A stretch of DNA of 64,000 nt from Ligula intestinalis (GCA_036362985.1 JAYGXS010000001.1:39278970-39342969); one strand, 5' to 3'; counted from the stretch's first letter, positions 36,050 to 46,231 are shown. Made by a program: numbers and translations. The notes: generated by a model not told the origin, from the sequence alone.

Positions 36050-39000
36050 TCACAAATCACTCTTTTCATCCAAAGTCCAATTCCAACTGTCAGCTCTGCT
36101 GCAGTTATTAAGAGTTTTTTAGATTAACCAATCAAAATCGCACTGCGCTTTAAAACCTTGAGCTACTTTGTTATGTACTGACATCGGTGTTCACCGCTGC
36201 TTTTTGTTCATTAGCGACTTTGCACTCAAAACAGGGCCGTTGTAATGTCTAATCGCTTTTGTGCTTTAACGAGCTCCTATGTTAAAAGTGCTGGATTAAA
36301 CACACCTTTTCACCATCAACAAGCCAGACATCACTTTTTTAGATTGGTATTTGTAGACTCCCGTAAAGATGTAAATTGTATGTTGTGTACTCATTTTTAT
36401 TTACTCCGACAGTACTTGATGAACTGCTGAAGACGGGCCCACGCAGTTTGTCTTCTCTACTTAGGCCCAAACAAACTGCAGACTGATCTGAAACTCTCTT
36501 ATTCTGTAGTCACTTTGTTGATAACCACCCACGATAAATAATCAAAATTTTGTTATTTTCCTAGCGTCAAATTTGCATTCGCCCCTCACCTCTGTGGAAA
36601 ACGCGATCCAGCCAGTTATTGAAGCACATCCTATGATTCACTTCAACTCTTCCAGGACTTATTTGGCCATGACTTGTTTTCCTAATGCCGCCCTTTTCTT
36701 AAATGAGGCCTCGTGAGCTAAAGGTGGATTTTCTGCACTGTGAAATAAAATGTTCTTTAATTTATCACACCTGCATTTATACGGAGGCAGACTGGACACT
36801 TTTTTCCAGTGTACCTGCAGCGTTCTGGAGCGCTAAAATGTCGATTTCTTCGTAATTTCATTTAAATCTTCCTCTTACTTCATTGAGCAAAATGTGGTTG
36901 GCGAAAAATCTGTTCGGAAAAAAAACTGGGTAAGGCGCTATCCTCAAAATAATCAAGTAAACGCACTGAAATCTCACTATAAATACTCTTCTATTAATTA
37001 ATCCATTACTATGCATTTTGTGTTCAACTGAAAAGTCGAAAATTCAACGGTTTCCGGAAATTGCATATTCACGTTTATTGGAAACCGATGTCTCCACCGT
37101 CACATGAGATGAGTGTATCACTTTCGCCTTGGATGATTGCACTGGTGACTTGCGTGGCATTTTGCTTATACTGACATAAACTATCGTAGCATCTGCTTCA
37201 CTTTTACTCCTTCTACACCCATGTTCCGATGACAAGCACCATATTACCGGAAATGGGCCTGGGCGCAGCGACGCAGAACACAAAGACACCTGAAAATAGA
37301 CCATGGCGAGTGAACACTGTACCCTTGTATACAATTCGGATAAAGCATGTCAATGTGGAAAAGAAACAGTACTGACAGCAATGGAGTGAAATTCCAGGAT
37401 GACCTCTTTGTGGTTTGGCGTGACAGTTCGGCCGACGTTAGTGGCAAAGTCCACTGCACCCCTCGGCGGATTCCTTCTCGATGTGCCAGCGGTAAGTTCG
37501 GTTCGGTTCACTACCAGAGCTACAGACCAAACCATCACCAGTAAAAAGTTAAACGGTATTGTAACCGTCTCGTCAATCAAAAATTGACAGCGCCATGCTA
37601 ACCATATGGGAAAGAAACTTTGTAATATGACCTGCGATCGAGTGAAAGGATGACTGATTCTGCCAGCAGGTAATCCTCAAACTCCTAAGGGCTAGGAGAT
37701 TGTGATATGGTTAAACGCACTTTCTTTTTTTATAGCGATGAACATAAGAAGGGGCCTACTGCCTCGTGTGTAAAAAGGCGATCTGCCGCCCAAACCACAA
37801 CTTGTACTGCCAAGTAATGGTAAGTGGGAGCATTCAAACGAAGCGGAATTTTGACTGAACGGTTTAAGGGCGAACAGTAAGCAGTAGTAGTGGTGTTAAC
37901 TTGGGCAATCGCAACTAACTCGGACTTCCGTTCTGAAGCCATCGTGACAGACAATTCAAGTGGAGAAGCAGCTGGTTAAGTGGGTCACTTCTGCCGTGCC
38001 CAGTTTAGAATCAACGATTTCGGAAGCACAAGCAAACAATGTGAGCTTGAAAACAGTGATATCGCAATAAGAATGCCAGAACATTGAGATCATCCGGTCA
38101 AACAGTCACCAGTGAAATAAGAAACAAATGAACAGCAGTGTCAGCGGAGAAAGAATCCTCGCCAGCACTTGGTAATGAAGACAACATCAGACGTCGGCAA
38201 ATCTTTTCCTAGGCTTCTCCCATTTCCAACTTTTTGAAGTGATTTTGGTATTATTTTTTAACGCTTCCATAATTTTTTCAACAGAAACCTAAAATTGGCT
38301 TGAGTAAGGTAAAATCGCCTGTTGCATGCAATCTGAAGAAGCCATATAAATGAGGAAACTAAGTATTACCGGTGCTAGAGTCAGCTTTAACGGCAATGGG
38401 GTTAAATTTCTGTGTGAAGTATTTGTGGTGAGCTTCTCCCTGACATACCACTTCCATGGGCGCAAACGATGAAGCTGGTCTTGCCTTTAACAAAGTAAAA
38501 ATGTCTGAATTTATCTCCCCAGCACCAAGTGTACGATTTAAAAGGTTTCCGTGCTGTGGTCTGAGGTCCTCGAAATTAGAGACATTTACTAGACAAATTG
38601 CAACTCCCTTTGGCCAACTTATCCTAAGAGAACATTAGAAGTTAATTAGCCGAAACGAATTCCTAGCTTCGATTTGCTCTGATCAGATACTCGCTGGGCC
38701 ATTTTGGTATTTTAGCATCTTTGATATGATTACTTTAAAAACTGTATTATGCAGCATATGACATTTTCCTGGTCAACTACAACGTGACCCACGATGAGGT
38801 AGGTCCAGGAGCGGTGACTTACGTGTGAAGTAGAATATATTGAAGTGGATGTATGCTATATGTACCTTCTGATAGCAAGACAATCCCCAAATCGCTGAAA
38901 CAGCCATCTTAACAGCTAAACAGCCCGTTTGCGGGTATCCACTTTCTAAAGAAAGGGCTACGTGGATCTCATTTCCGTAAGAGTGCCATAAAAAGAAGGT

Positions 39001-39089
39001 GCCCTGGAGTATGAATCGCAGTCCTCGAGTGAGTCGACCGGCACACACGTACAGTACTGATCACGCGGACTGAGTTATTTGCAAGGACC
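36050..39089. other. No recognisable gene
   Basis: Three kilobases with ORFs of 60-96 codons in several frames around 37,040-37,590. Overlapping ORFs on both strands (37,347-37,587) include one plus-strand frame reaching a GTAAGT donor-like site at 37,491. No protein family is recognisable, so no exon is claimed. Confidence 0.4.
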
Positions 39090-39390
39090 CCTCTCCGGGT
39101 GCCCGTTACAACGCTGAACCATATTTTCAAGTTTGACGAGGCCAAAATCCTCGCAATAGGCGACAACCGCGTGAGCTGTAAGCTGCTCGGATCATGGTTT
39201 CCAGGCCCCCAGTCCATCAATAAGTGCAATGATTTGGCGTTCCCGTATTGCGTACTGAGACATTGCTTGAGCAAGAGAATCAGTCACCTGGGAAGGGCCG
39301 GGCCCAGCAACAACAACTCGGACAACAACGAGCATAATTGCCGCGCAATTACCAAGCCCGCATCCAACACGGGCGAGGAAATTGTAGCGA

Positions 39391-39816
39391 CCTTGTACTC
39401 TAACAGCTGCATGTCCCACATGTCTGGCTTTCGTGTGCGCCAACGCGTACGCCCCGGTAGTGCCAAGGTCATTCGCTGTCTGGCTCACTGGCCACCCACT
39501 TCGCAAGGCCAGTGTAGGGGGAGTTGTTAACGCTCAGTCATTTCCAGAGCCGACGACTCACTGTTCGGTTGCAGACTCTCTGGACTGCGGCTCATTCATG
39601 GCTAGCTTGCACTCGTCTGGAAGTCACTTTCCTATTGCTTACATACTACGCTTGTTCCCACCTTAGTAAATTCTCCCTGGCACTATGGCTTTTCACGCCT
39701 TATCCTATTCCACTAGCTTAAGCATGTTGGGATACGGTCTCTCGTCCATTATCTTCTCGGACCACACTGTCTACCCTACAAAAACTACCCCGAAGTTCAC
39801 TATCCTACAAAATCAT
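39391..39816. mobile_element. ~426-bp insertion within PLE-C tail
   Basis: In the 49-kb and 27-kb copies the sequence runs without a break across this point (GTGGCAATTAGTGAG and GCGGCAATTAATGAG). Here GTAGCGA and ATGGCAATTACTGAG are separated by ~426 bp. The flanks (TAGCGA/TGGCAA) may be a worn target-site duplication. The insert starts near TGTACTCTAAC and ends near ACAAAATCA, which suggests TG...CA ends of a solo LTR, but this is not certain. A 143-codon ORF running from the PLE tail into it is chimeric. Confidence 0.6.
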
Positions 39817-40020
39817 GGCAATTACTGAGTCGCACGTGAAATTTCAAGCCAGTACCGTAAAAATTAAGGCCCAAGCGGTGGCTGCAGAGCTGGATAATTA
39901 TCGTACGCACGCAGATGACCACTATCAACTATGAATACCGTGCAACCTGTGCATGTTTCAACCGTAGGTGTGCATGCATGACCTATGATTATGGATTCCC
40001 AACGGAATCCAAAGCGTCAG

Positions 40021-40372
40021 AACTCCACAGATGCGTTCGAATGGAAACTGGATGAACAGCTACTTAACACTTACCGTTCATATGTACAAGGAAGCAGGAA
40101 TAATTTACGCCCCGGAAATACCTGTAGATGAAACTTTACATTTGTATATGCTACTCACTATTTTACACATTTTATGTTGGATATATTATGTACACAAGAG
40201 ACTATTCTGGCTACTCATACGCACACGTTTAAATTTGTTGATGTATATATGTTACTCACTGTTTATAGTGACATATTTTATGATGGATATTTCATGCATA
40301 CTGTTTTCAATAGGGTCTTCAAAGGCATTGCCTACTACCCTAAATATACTGAACTATAGTGAACTAATAAAA
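40021..40372. mobile_element. ~350-bp AT-rich insertion within PLE-C tail
   Basis: Separates the ribozyme-relic box (...GCGTCAG) from the terminal AATCTTGTTCC box, which are only ~10 bp apart in the other copies. It contains an imperfect internal repeat of ~55-60 bp: TATATGCTACTCACT at ~40,146 and TATATGTTACTCACT at ~40,246. A 196-codon ORF (40,031-40,621) runs through the insertion, PLE tail and next SINE, so I do not call it a gene. Confidence 0.55.
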
Positions 40373-40607
40373 ATCTTGTTCCGGTGGTCGCTTCTTCTTT
40401 GTCTGAGCTGCAACTCTTCGCGCGCGCACTTTTACGTATGTATCAGTGACAGTCGGCCAATCACAGCTATGCAAAGTAGCCGCTCAAATTCAAAACTAAC
40501 TCAAATGCGCTCTTTCTCTCCCTCTTTACCACTGGGATACATATTTCAGATCGGTGTGTGCCCTAGTACCATCATCTTCCTGATCGCAACTGATAAAAAC
40601 AATGGAT

Positions 40608-40775
40608 CGGTAACTCAATAGTATAGTGTTACATTAAACGGTCAAAGGGTCACGGGTTCAAATCTCGGATGATCAACAAGTGGGATTGGGTACGACTGGC
40701 TGATGGCGGCTAACAAGTGACAAGAGGGTCATTCCATTCTCCTTTGTCCTTGTCAGTCTTTCGTTCATAACTCAC
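40608..40775 (+). mobile_element. tRNA-derived SINE
   Basis: Head: GTAACTCAATAGTATAGTG (A-box-like) and ACGGGTTCAAATCTCGG (B box of a tRNA promoter). Body: GGGTACGACTGGCTGATGG, CGGCTAACAAG, GGTCATTCCATTCTCCTTTG. Same layout as the copies at 52.8 and 53.1 kb. RNA polymerase III promoters of this kind drive SINE transcription. Confidence 0.75.
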
Positions 40776-40779
40776 TGAA

Positions 40780-42690
40780 AAGAAGATAAAGGTGCAATCT
40801 CTGGGGCAATATTTTTATTTGTTTGAGCTGTCGGCTTCGTACAAAAGGCCATCTTCAGAGGCAATAAGTGTTTTGTAGTTCACCTAAAAGACATAAGAGA
40901 GAGTGGAGTTAAGGGTGGGTGAGGGGAGAGGTTGCATTCCTAGGAGGCTGAGTCCACGCCCACGCCACCTTACATTGTCTTCACGGCATGCATCTTTGGC
41001 GGGCAACAAAGGCCGCGCATCTTGGCCGCACGACCGAAGACCGTGATGGCCGAGGGGTATATCAACATGTCTGTCGTTGAAGTCAGATACTGAGTTCTCT
41101 GGTAGCTCTTGCTCCTCCTTATTACTGGCTAGCGAAATGAGCCACGCACTCGTGAACTTAAATTCGTGCCCTTCCTCAATGGTGTGGGTAGCGATCTAAG
41201 ACGGCGACTCGCCTTGTTCGCATCGTCCAGTTGTGTTCCATAAATCGCAAACTAAGTCATCACCCAGTCTGCCCTATGTAATGGCGAGAACTGTCGCGGC
41301 ATGGTGTTTGATAAACAACAGCTGACTACCCACCTACGTTCAGTCGGTCCTTTATTTGACTGATATGAGAACGCATGGAAGCTGTCGGTCGATGGGCTAT
41401 ACCCTCGCCAAACTCCGCAGCCATACGTTCCGTTGTTTCTGACACATTCTTTATACGTGGCAAACGGGGCTAGATTGTTGGTGGCTCTCTTTCGTTTGTT
41501 CGCCGTTGATGCATATGGCGAAGCTTTTTGGGTATCCATTCCTTGCCTGTTGGTCCCGACGATGCCGTAATTCTTGCACTCGTCTTTCACGTTCACTGTG
41601 GTGCGATTTTAAATCCTGAAAGAATGCTCTAATAAGCCTTGTTTATGCGCCATCAGGTTGTTGCTATGGTAACTGAGCGCCTGAGTTGTTTTAGTCGCCT
41701 TTCTATACACCGTGATGCTAAATTCTACATTCGCTCTGCGTATGACGAGGACGTCATGGAAAGGCAGCTGTTAGGTGCTCTCGTCTTTCATTATCAATTG
41801 GATGTCGGGGAAGAACTGAAAACCAGCTCTTGTAAGACCATTTCTGCGATTAGACTGGATTATTTGGAACCCAATGGTGTCCCTTTGATCTGCCCGTATG
41901 TTCTTCCATTAAAAGTCAAAATATTTCCTTGGCAAAACAAAAATAGTTGCAGCAGATGATCAATTTTTAGAGGACCCCCAGATTCTCCGTATTTCTCTTC
42001 TGTTTGCTTGCGTAGAACATTGCGTGCCAGTTCCAGTGAGGTCGAGGTGAATAATGAAACCACGTCAAATGGTTTGCTCAAGTCGAACCCTTCCCCCTCA
42101 GATAGCGGCTAGAAATTCTAAGGTCAAATTTACTGATTTTCTCGAGCCCTCTTGGATAAAATTTATTGTTAGTGTCATCCATTTGGATAGGTTATAAGTA
42201 GGGCTGCTTTTCAACGCAACGATCGACCGAAGGGGAACGTCGGACCTGTGGATTGTGGCAATCTGTAGAACTGGGCCAGTGCCATATTAGTGGGCTTAGT
42301 CTGTCAATCCCCGTCCTGCGATCTCACATTGGTGCGTCTCAGTCAGCTCAGGAGTCCGGCAAGCTGGATGATCGTGAATTTTTAGGACTGTTGGTCGTCG
42401 TGCGGGGTTTCCGCCTTCCCGGTGCCGTCTATCACGACGGTTGCGCTTCCCTCGTCAACTGGTAGCCACAAGCCTCGTCTTCATTAATAGAGAGTGAATT
42501 TCTGGCTCACGCTGTGCTTCGCCTCGTAGGTTGCATTCTATCTTACTACCACTGCTTCCCGTGCCGCGAAAAATTGGGCTGGCTAAGCATCCACCTTATG
42601 AAAGTCGGCTTCATGACTCAGCACTCTTAGTTTTTCTTCATTAAACTGCCTGGACGATAGGTTGTGTACCACATGTTCGTTTTTTTTATT
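40780..42690 (-). mobile_element. PLE-B: long decayed Penelope-like element
   Basis: On the minus strand, parts of the polyprotein appear in the correct order from 42,676 to 41,055. A 3' region follows with GGTGAACTACAAAACACTTA, a CTCTGAAGATGG...ACGAAGCCGACAGC box (40,862-40,827) and the terminal AATATTGCCCCAGAGATTGC. This order and spacing indicate an originally near-full-length element. More 5' sequence may extend to ~43,060, where the Helitron terminus adjoins. Confidence 0.85.
41055..42676 (-). pseudogene. PLE-B polyprotein relic, YVDD region deleted
   Basis: Minus-strand segments in order: HVVHNLSSRQFNEEKLRVLS (N-terminus, ~42,676); DEGSATVVID (~42,430); ALAQFYRLP (~42,290); FDVVSLFTS (RT motif A, ~42,075); GQIKGTPLGS (RT motif B, ~41,880); FPDIQLIMKDESTQQLPFHD with VLV (thumb, ~41,810); PRLPRIKNVSETTERMAAEF (~41,470); VVYQTPCRDSSRHYIGQTG (GIY-YIG, ~41,320); THTIEEGHEFKF (~41,190). 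Several stops and frameshifts separate them. Between motif B and the thumb only ~50 bases remain. The palm segment with the catalytic YxDD aspartates, normally some 30 residues further long, is absent. This polymerase is dead. Confidence 0.85.
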
Positions 42691-43065
42691 CGAGATATAC
42701 TTTGCGAAACTTCTGGTCTATTTTTCTATTATTTTTTCCTGTCTCCTTTTTGCCAGCGTCAATATTGTTCGCTCAAGGGAATCAGCAATGGATTCGCCAA
42801 ATTGCATCGTGTCCTCTGTTCTTTTTTGTTCCATGACGGTGGCGGAGGCGCAGGTGACGCATCTCACTGGTGTTCGGGTCGCCCACTCTCACGGAGTCGG
42901 ACGTATGCCCGTGTCCAACTGCCAACTTGTTCCAACCTGTTCTCTAAGCATGCTGTGCAAGATAGGACGGTTCGACCATCACATGCGATGAGGTCCACTG
43001 TGCGCTCCAGATGATGGTGGTGGTCCAGAGACTGTAACTTACACGAGGATTGGTTTTATCTGATA
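42691..43065 (-). other. Probable 5' part of PLE-B
   Basis: Minus-strand translation gives an Arg/His-rich stretch (SEMRHLRLRHRHGTKKN) leading towards VHNLSS. A basic stretch before that box fits a PLE N-terminus. Plus-strand ORFs of 109 and 116 codons here are in the antisense direction and probably chance. The upstream end meets the Helitron terminus at 43,066. Confidence 0.45.
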
Positions 43066-43086
43066 CTAGCGCGGAAGCCCGGCTTC
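43066..43086 (-). other. Helitron 3' terminus: hairpin plus CTAG
   Basis: Minus strand: GAAGCC-G-GGCTTC hairpin (43,086-43,074), then CGCG, then CTAG ending at 43,066, followed by T. A GC-rich palindrome a few bases before a CTRR end is the diagnostic Helitron 3' signature. Confidence 0.85.
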
Positions 43087-43189
43087 GCCTTGGCTTCCTT
43101 ACCCATTGTTGTCTTTTATGAAGGAAAAAGGTAAGTGTCCTCTGCAGTAAAACCTTTTGAAACAATTAATACCTACAATGGATAAGCAA

Positions 43190-43423
43190 GCAGTAATGTA
43201 GAACGGTGTGGAAAGACGGAGAACTATAAGTGTGGCAACGGAGAGAGTGACGTGTGGAACCATTAGGGGAGAACATGGTAGATGGCAAAGAGGAAAGTAG
43301 GGAGGATACACGTAAACTTAATAATGGGAAGGACAGAGGTAGAGTAAAACGACAAGGGAGGAAAAAAGGGCCGAATTTTGAGTGACGGTCATAAGTGCGG
43401 TATTAGTAGGAACCGTAAGGAAG
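43190..43423 (-). repeat. Helitron 3' UTR direct repeat, copy D1
   Basis: About 234 bp nearly identical to 44,010-44,262 and in the same orientation. Plus-strand landmarks: CGGAGAACTATAAGTGTGGC, GACGTGTGGAACCATTAGG, ATAATGGGAAGGACAGAGG. D1 lacks a ~20-bp segment (around TAAGGAATTACAGGAGG) present in D2. D1 leads directly to the true 3' end. Confidence 0.88.
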
Positions 43424-43589
43424 GAGCTTGTGTCAGCTCATCACCTAAATAAGCCAAACGAAACAATCGATCGGGAATATTCCAAGAGCATATAGTCTAA
43501 GGCGGGATTTTCAAACTGAGCCACCATTTCTTTTCCTCCGTCCATCCACATGCAAATTTCCTTAGGTATACGGTGGTTGACAGACATCG

Positions 43590-44010
43590 CCCCTAACCTC
43601 GAAACCAATTTTTCCGACGCTGAGTGGCTCTGCGAACGCGGAATTCTGGCCGCCACAAAAAAATTCGTCAATGCCATCAACGAGAGACTCACTCACCTTC
43701 TGCCAGGTGTGGAAAAACTGTACAAATCCTACGATTCAACAGTTGATCCCACAGATTGCATTAATTATTCAACTGAATTTCCGAAGTCTGGTGGTAACTT
43801 GTGTCCCTTCCCATAAACTGATTCTGAAAGTTGGCACGCCGATTATGCTCATGAGACATCTGGACGCCCACGGCTATGCAATGGCACTAGGTTGACTGTT
43901 CAGCGTCTGGTGCGCTTTCTGTTAGAGGCCACATTATTTCCGGTTATGCGAAAGGGGAAATCATTTAGCTACCCCGCATTCCCATCATCCCGTTCGATAC
44001 CACTTTCAAA
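43590..44010 (+). pseudogene. Inverted fragment of the Helitron helicase
   Basis: Plus-strand copy of the part of the helicase found on the minus strand at ~44,560-44,935. Segments: PNLETNFSDAEWLCERGILA, NERLTHLLPGVEKLYKSYDS, TVDPTDCINYSTEF, and after a frameshift CVPSHKLILKVGTPIMLM. It breaks off at 44,010 exactly where repeat D2 begins. Both copies carry the same frame break in the stretch AHGYAMALG, so it descends from the already inactive neighbour or from a common dead source. Confidence 0.85.
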
Positions 44011-44262
44011 CAGTAATTTAGAATGGTTAGGAAAAACGGAGAACTATAAGTGTGGCTACGGAGAGAGTGACGTGTGGAACCATTAGGTGAGAACGTGGTA
44101 GATGGCAAAGGGGACAGTAGGGATTATACACGTAAACGTAATAATGGGAAGGACAGAGGTAGAGTAAAACGGCAAGGGAGAAAAAAGAGCTGAATTTTGA
44201 GTGACTAAGGAATTACAGGAGGTACGGTCATAAGTGGGGTGTTAGTAGGAACCGTAAGGAAG
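44010..44262 (-). repeat. Helitron 3' UTR direct repeat, copy D2
   Basis: Directly follows the helicase stop (~44,278) on the minus strand, so it is the original position of the 3' UTR. The matching D1 lies ~0.6 kb further 3', beyond the inverted helicase fragment. Confidence 0.85.
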
Positions 44263-44277
44263 TGGAAGGTATAATCG

Positions 44278-45820
44278 TCAAACCAACACTTCATGGTAAA
44301 CAGCATTCTTCGAAATCTCTTTGGGTGCCCAGACGTATAAATTCCGTTTTGAACCAACTCGAGATATGGCAACGTAGAGTTGGCCGTGGGAAAAGCACGA
44401 TTCTTCAAGGTGAAGTCCAGCCACCTTGAAGGTTTGAACTTGGGACTTTTTGATGAACATTGCAAAGCAAACCTTCACGGGAAACTGCTGTCGCCGGAAA
44501 TTAAAGGTAGTATCGGACAGGATGATAGGAATGCGGGGCATGTAAACGATTTCCCCTTTCGCACAACCGGTAATAATGGTGGCCTCTAACAGATAGCTCA
44601 TCAGACGCTGAACAGTCCACCTAGTGCCATTGCATAGCCGTGGGCGTCCAGATTTCTCATGAGCATAATCGGCGTGCCAACTTTCAGAATCAGTTTATGG
44701 GAAGGGACACAAGGTACCTGCAAACTGTTCGGACATTCAGTTGAATAATTAATGCAATCTGTGGGATCAACTGTTGAGTCGTAGGATTTGTATAGTTTTT
44801 CCACACCTGGCAGAAGGTGAGTGAGTCTCTCCTTGACGGCATTGACGAATTTTTTTGTGGCGGCCAGAATTCCGCGTTCGCAGAGCCACTCAGCGTCGGA
44901 AAAATTGGTTTGGAGGTTAGGGAAAACTTTTTCTCTTAGGTCTTCGCCCCTGCTCACCAAATTTGCAACAAAAGTAAGGGGGATGCGTCCAGTTGCATTA
45001 GTTTTGATTTTACCTTCACCAGTCTTCAAGATATTCGGGAAGAACTCGCCTGACTCATGGTCAGCATTGAGGTGCACTCTCATATTGGTTGTGAGTTCCA
45101 ATGGTTTTACCGTAGACCATAACGGTGAATATTTCAGGCAGGCCTTTACCTGATCACCTCAGGTACCCCTTTGAATCGCAGGTAGAGTAGGACTAAAATC
45201 GCCAGATAAAACCGTGTTGATGCCACCAAACGGAGTGGTCTTTTCTGTGATAACACACAGTGTTCTATCCAGCGCTTCCAGTGCAATTCCGTTTGCCATT
45301 GAGCTTTCGTCCCAACTTATTGCTGAGCAACGCTTCAGCAATTCAGCTAAACCACTGCCTGTGCTTATTTGGTATGTTGCATTACCATTGTCGGCTAACC
45401 TAAGGGAAGCTTGAAGGTACTGTGAGCAGTTCTACCGCCAGGAAGCAACGTCGCTGCAGTACCAGCCCATGCCGTCTTTGCGCAGTTGGGTAAGGAGCAA
45501 CTTGAGGTCGAAAATTTTGCCAGTTTCACCAGGAGCATCCAACAAGAAAACGTGAGTACCACTACTGTGACCATGGACACCGTCAAGAATAGTGTTGAAT
45601 GCGTGCAGTTGGTCAACCAGGAGCCTTGGTTTGTTCAGAGGAACGTATGCTGCCAGCTCGGTCACATTGTAGAAAAGCTCACGCTGCAGTTCAGTGGGGA
45701 GCTGATTTCCAGCGCTCCTGTCAAGCAGAGGGAATCCGTACGTATGAAGTTGTTCACCGCCCATGCCAACCAAGATGTTCTCAATGGGAATTAGGGCCAT
45801 GTTGAAGATGGCGGACGACG
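44278..45820 (-). pseudogene. Helitron Pif1-like helicase, decayed
   Basis: Minus-strand helicase of superfamily 1B, the enzyme that unwinds DNA during Helitron rolling-circle transposition. Order: FNMALIPIENIL start region (~45,810), Walker A as LDAPGETGKIF (usually GGTGKT; the lysine is kept), ATLLPGGRTAHSTFKLPL in a shifted frame, Walker B region SWDESSMANG (~45,310), GGINTVLSGDF, LTTNMRV (~45,095), the FSDAEWLCERG block, then QFPVKVCFAMFIKKSQVQTF and motif VI GQLYVAISRVGS, ending at a TGA near 44,278. Defects: frameshifts near 45,435, 45,395 and 44,640, an in-frame TGA at ~45,159, and altered residues in the SINKSQGQT-type motif. The N-terminal Rep domain is missing. Confidence 0.88.
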
Positions 45821-45929
45821 GGCGGCGCGTCCCGTGTGACTGACATACGGACAGGTGCACATGCCTGCCTGCGCGTGCGAGTCTGTGACGCCAGCCAATC
45901 AAAAACGGAATACGAACCGCACAGAGCTA

Positions 45930-46078
45930 CAAGATCTCTTTTATTAAGTATACAGATACAGATTAGACTTGCCTTGCATCTCCCGCACTCTTTTTCCCTC
46001 ACCTCCCCCTCCCCACGTTCTCGGTGTCAAGACAGCGTCACGAAGACAATCACGAAGCCTCCGCGGTGATCGCAAGAC
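45930..46078 (-). repeat. R2 family, copy 6 (minus)
   Basis: On the minus strand: GTCTTCGTGACGCTGTCTTG, ACACCGAG, GAGTGCGGGAGATGC and GCAAGTCTAATCTG, the central R2 blocks. It adjoins the truncated 5' end of the Helitron. Confidence 0.55.
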
Positions 46079-46201
46079 TTACTAATTGTAGTACGCATGT
46101 GGTCGTGTGACCACTACGAATTATACATACTGCGCTCCCTGTGCATCTGCCACTCTTATTTGCAATTGTCTTCACCCGACACATTGTCACTTGCCATTTT
46201 C

Positions 46202-46231
46202 AGAGCTAGCGGGTTTACACCCGTTAGCTCT
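46202..46231. other. 13-bp hairpin
   Basis: AGAGCTAGCGGGT, loop TTAC, ACCCGTTAGCTCT. Thirteen base pairs with one mismatch. No element boundary is evident nearby. Confidence 0.7.

Larger units (their letters stand above)
39090..40400 (+). mobile_element. PLE-C 3' end with two insertions
   Basis: Begins with a worn end of the GIY-YIG polyprotein: HIFKFDEAKIL, GDNRVSCKLLGSWFPGPQSI and KCNDLAFPYCVLR. This is the helical tail after the nuclease core, which matches the 49.3-kb copy. The 3' UTR then follows in three pieces, interrupted at 39,391-39,816 and 40,021-40,372. The final piece resumes at ~40,373 with AATCTTGTTCCGGTGGTCGC, the conserved PLE terminal box. Relic of a GAAACGTC-type motif: TATGATTAT, a GGATTCC/GGAATCC stem (39,993-40,010), then AAAGCGTC. 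Confidence 0.75.
43066..45825 (-). mobile_element. Helitron (5'-truncated, internally rearranged)
   Basis: A minus-strand Helitron with a recognisable 3' terminus (hairpin and CTAG at 43,086-43,066), a ~1-kb rearranged 3' UTR zone and a decayed Pif1-type helicase (45,820-44,278). The Rep/HUH endonuclease that should precede the helicase is absent, so the element is 5'-truncated near 45,825. There the sequence changes to R2-like GC-rich DNA. The 3' flank starts with T, as expected for insertion between A and T. Confidence 0.82.

Noticed and set aside
37040..37590. Several overlapping ORFs with a GTAAGT donor-like site
   Set aside because: No recognisable protein, no matching acceptor, and ORFs on both strands overlap.
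40031..40621. A 196-codon plus-strand ORF, the longest uninterrupted one in the window
   Set aside because: It starts in an insertion, crosses the PLE-C terminal box and ends in a SINE head. A reading frame spanning three unrelated repeats is chance.
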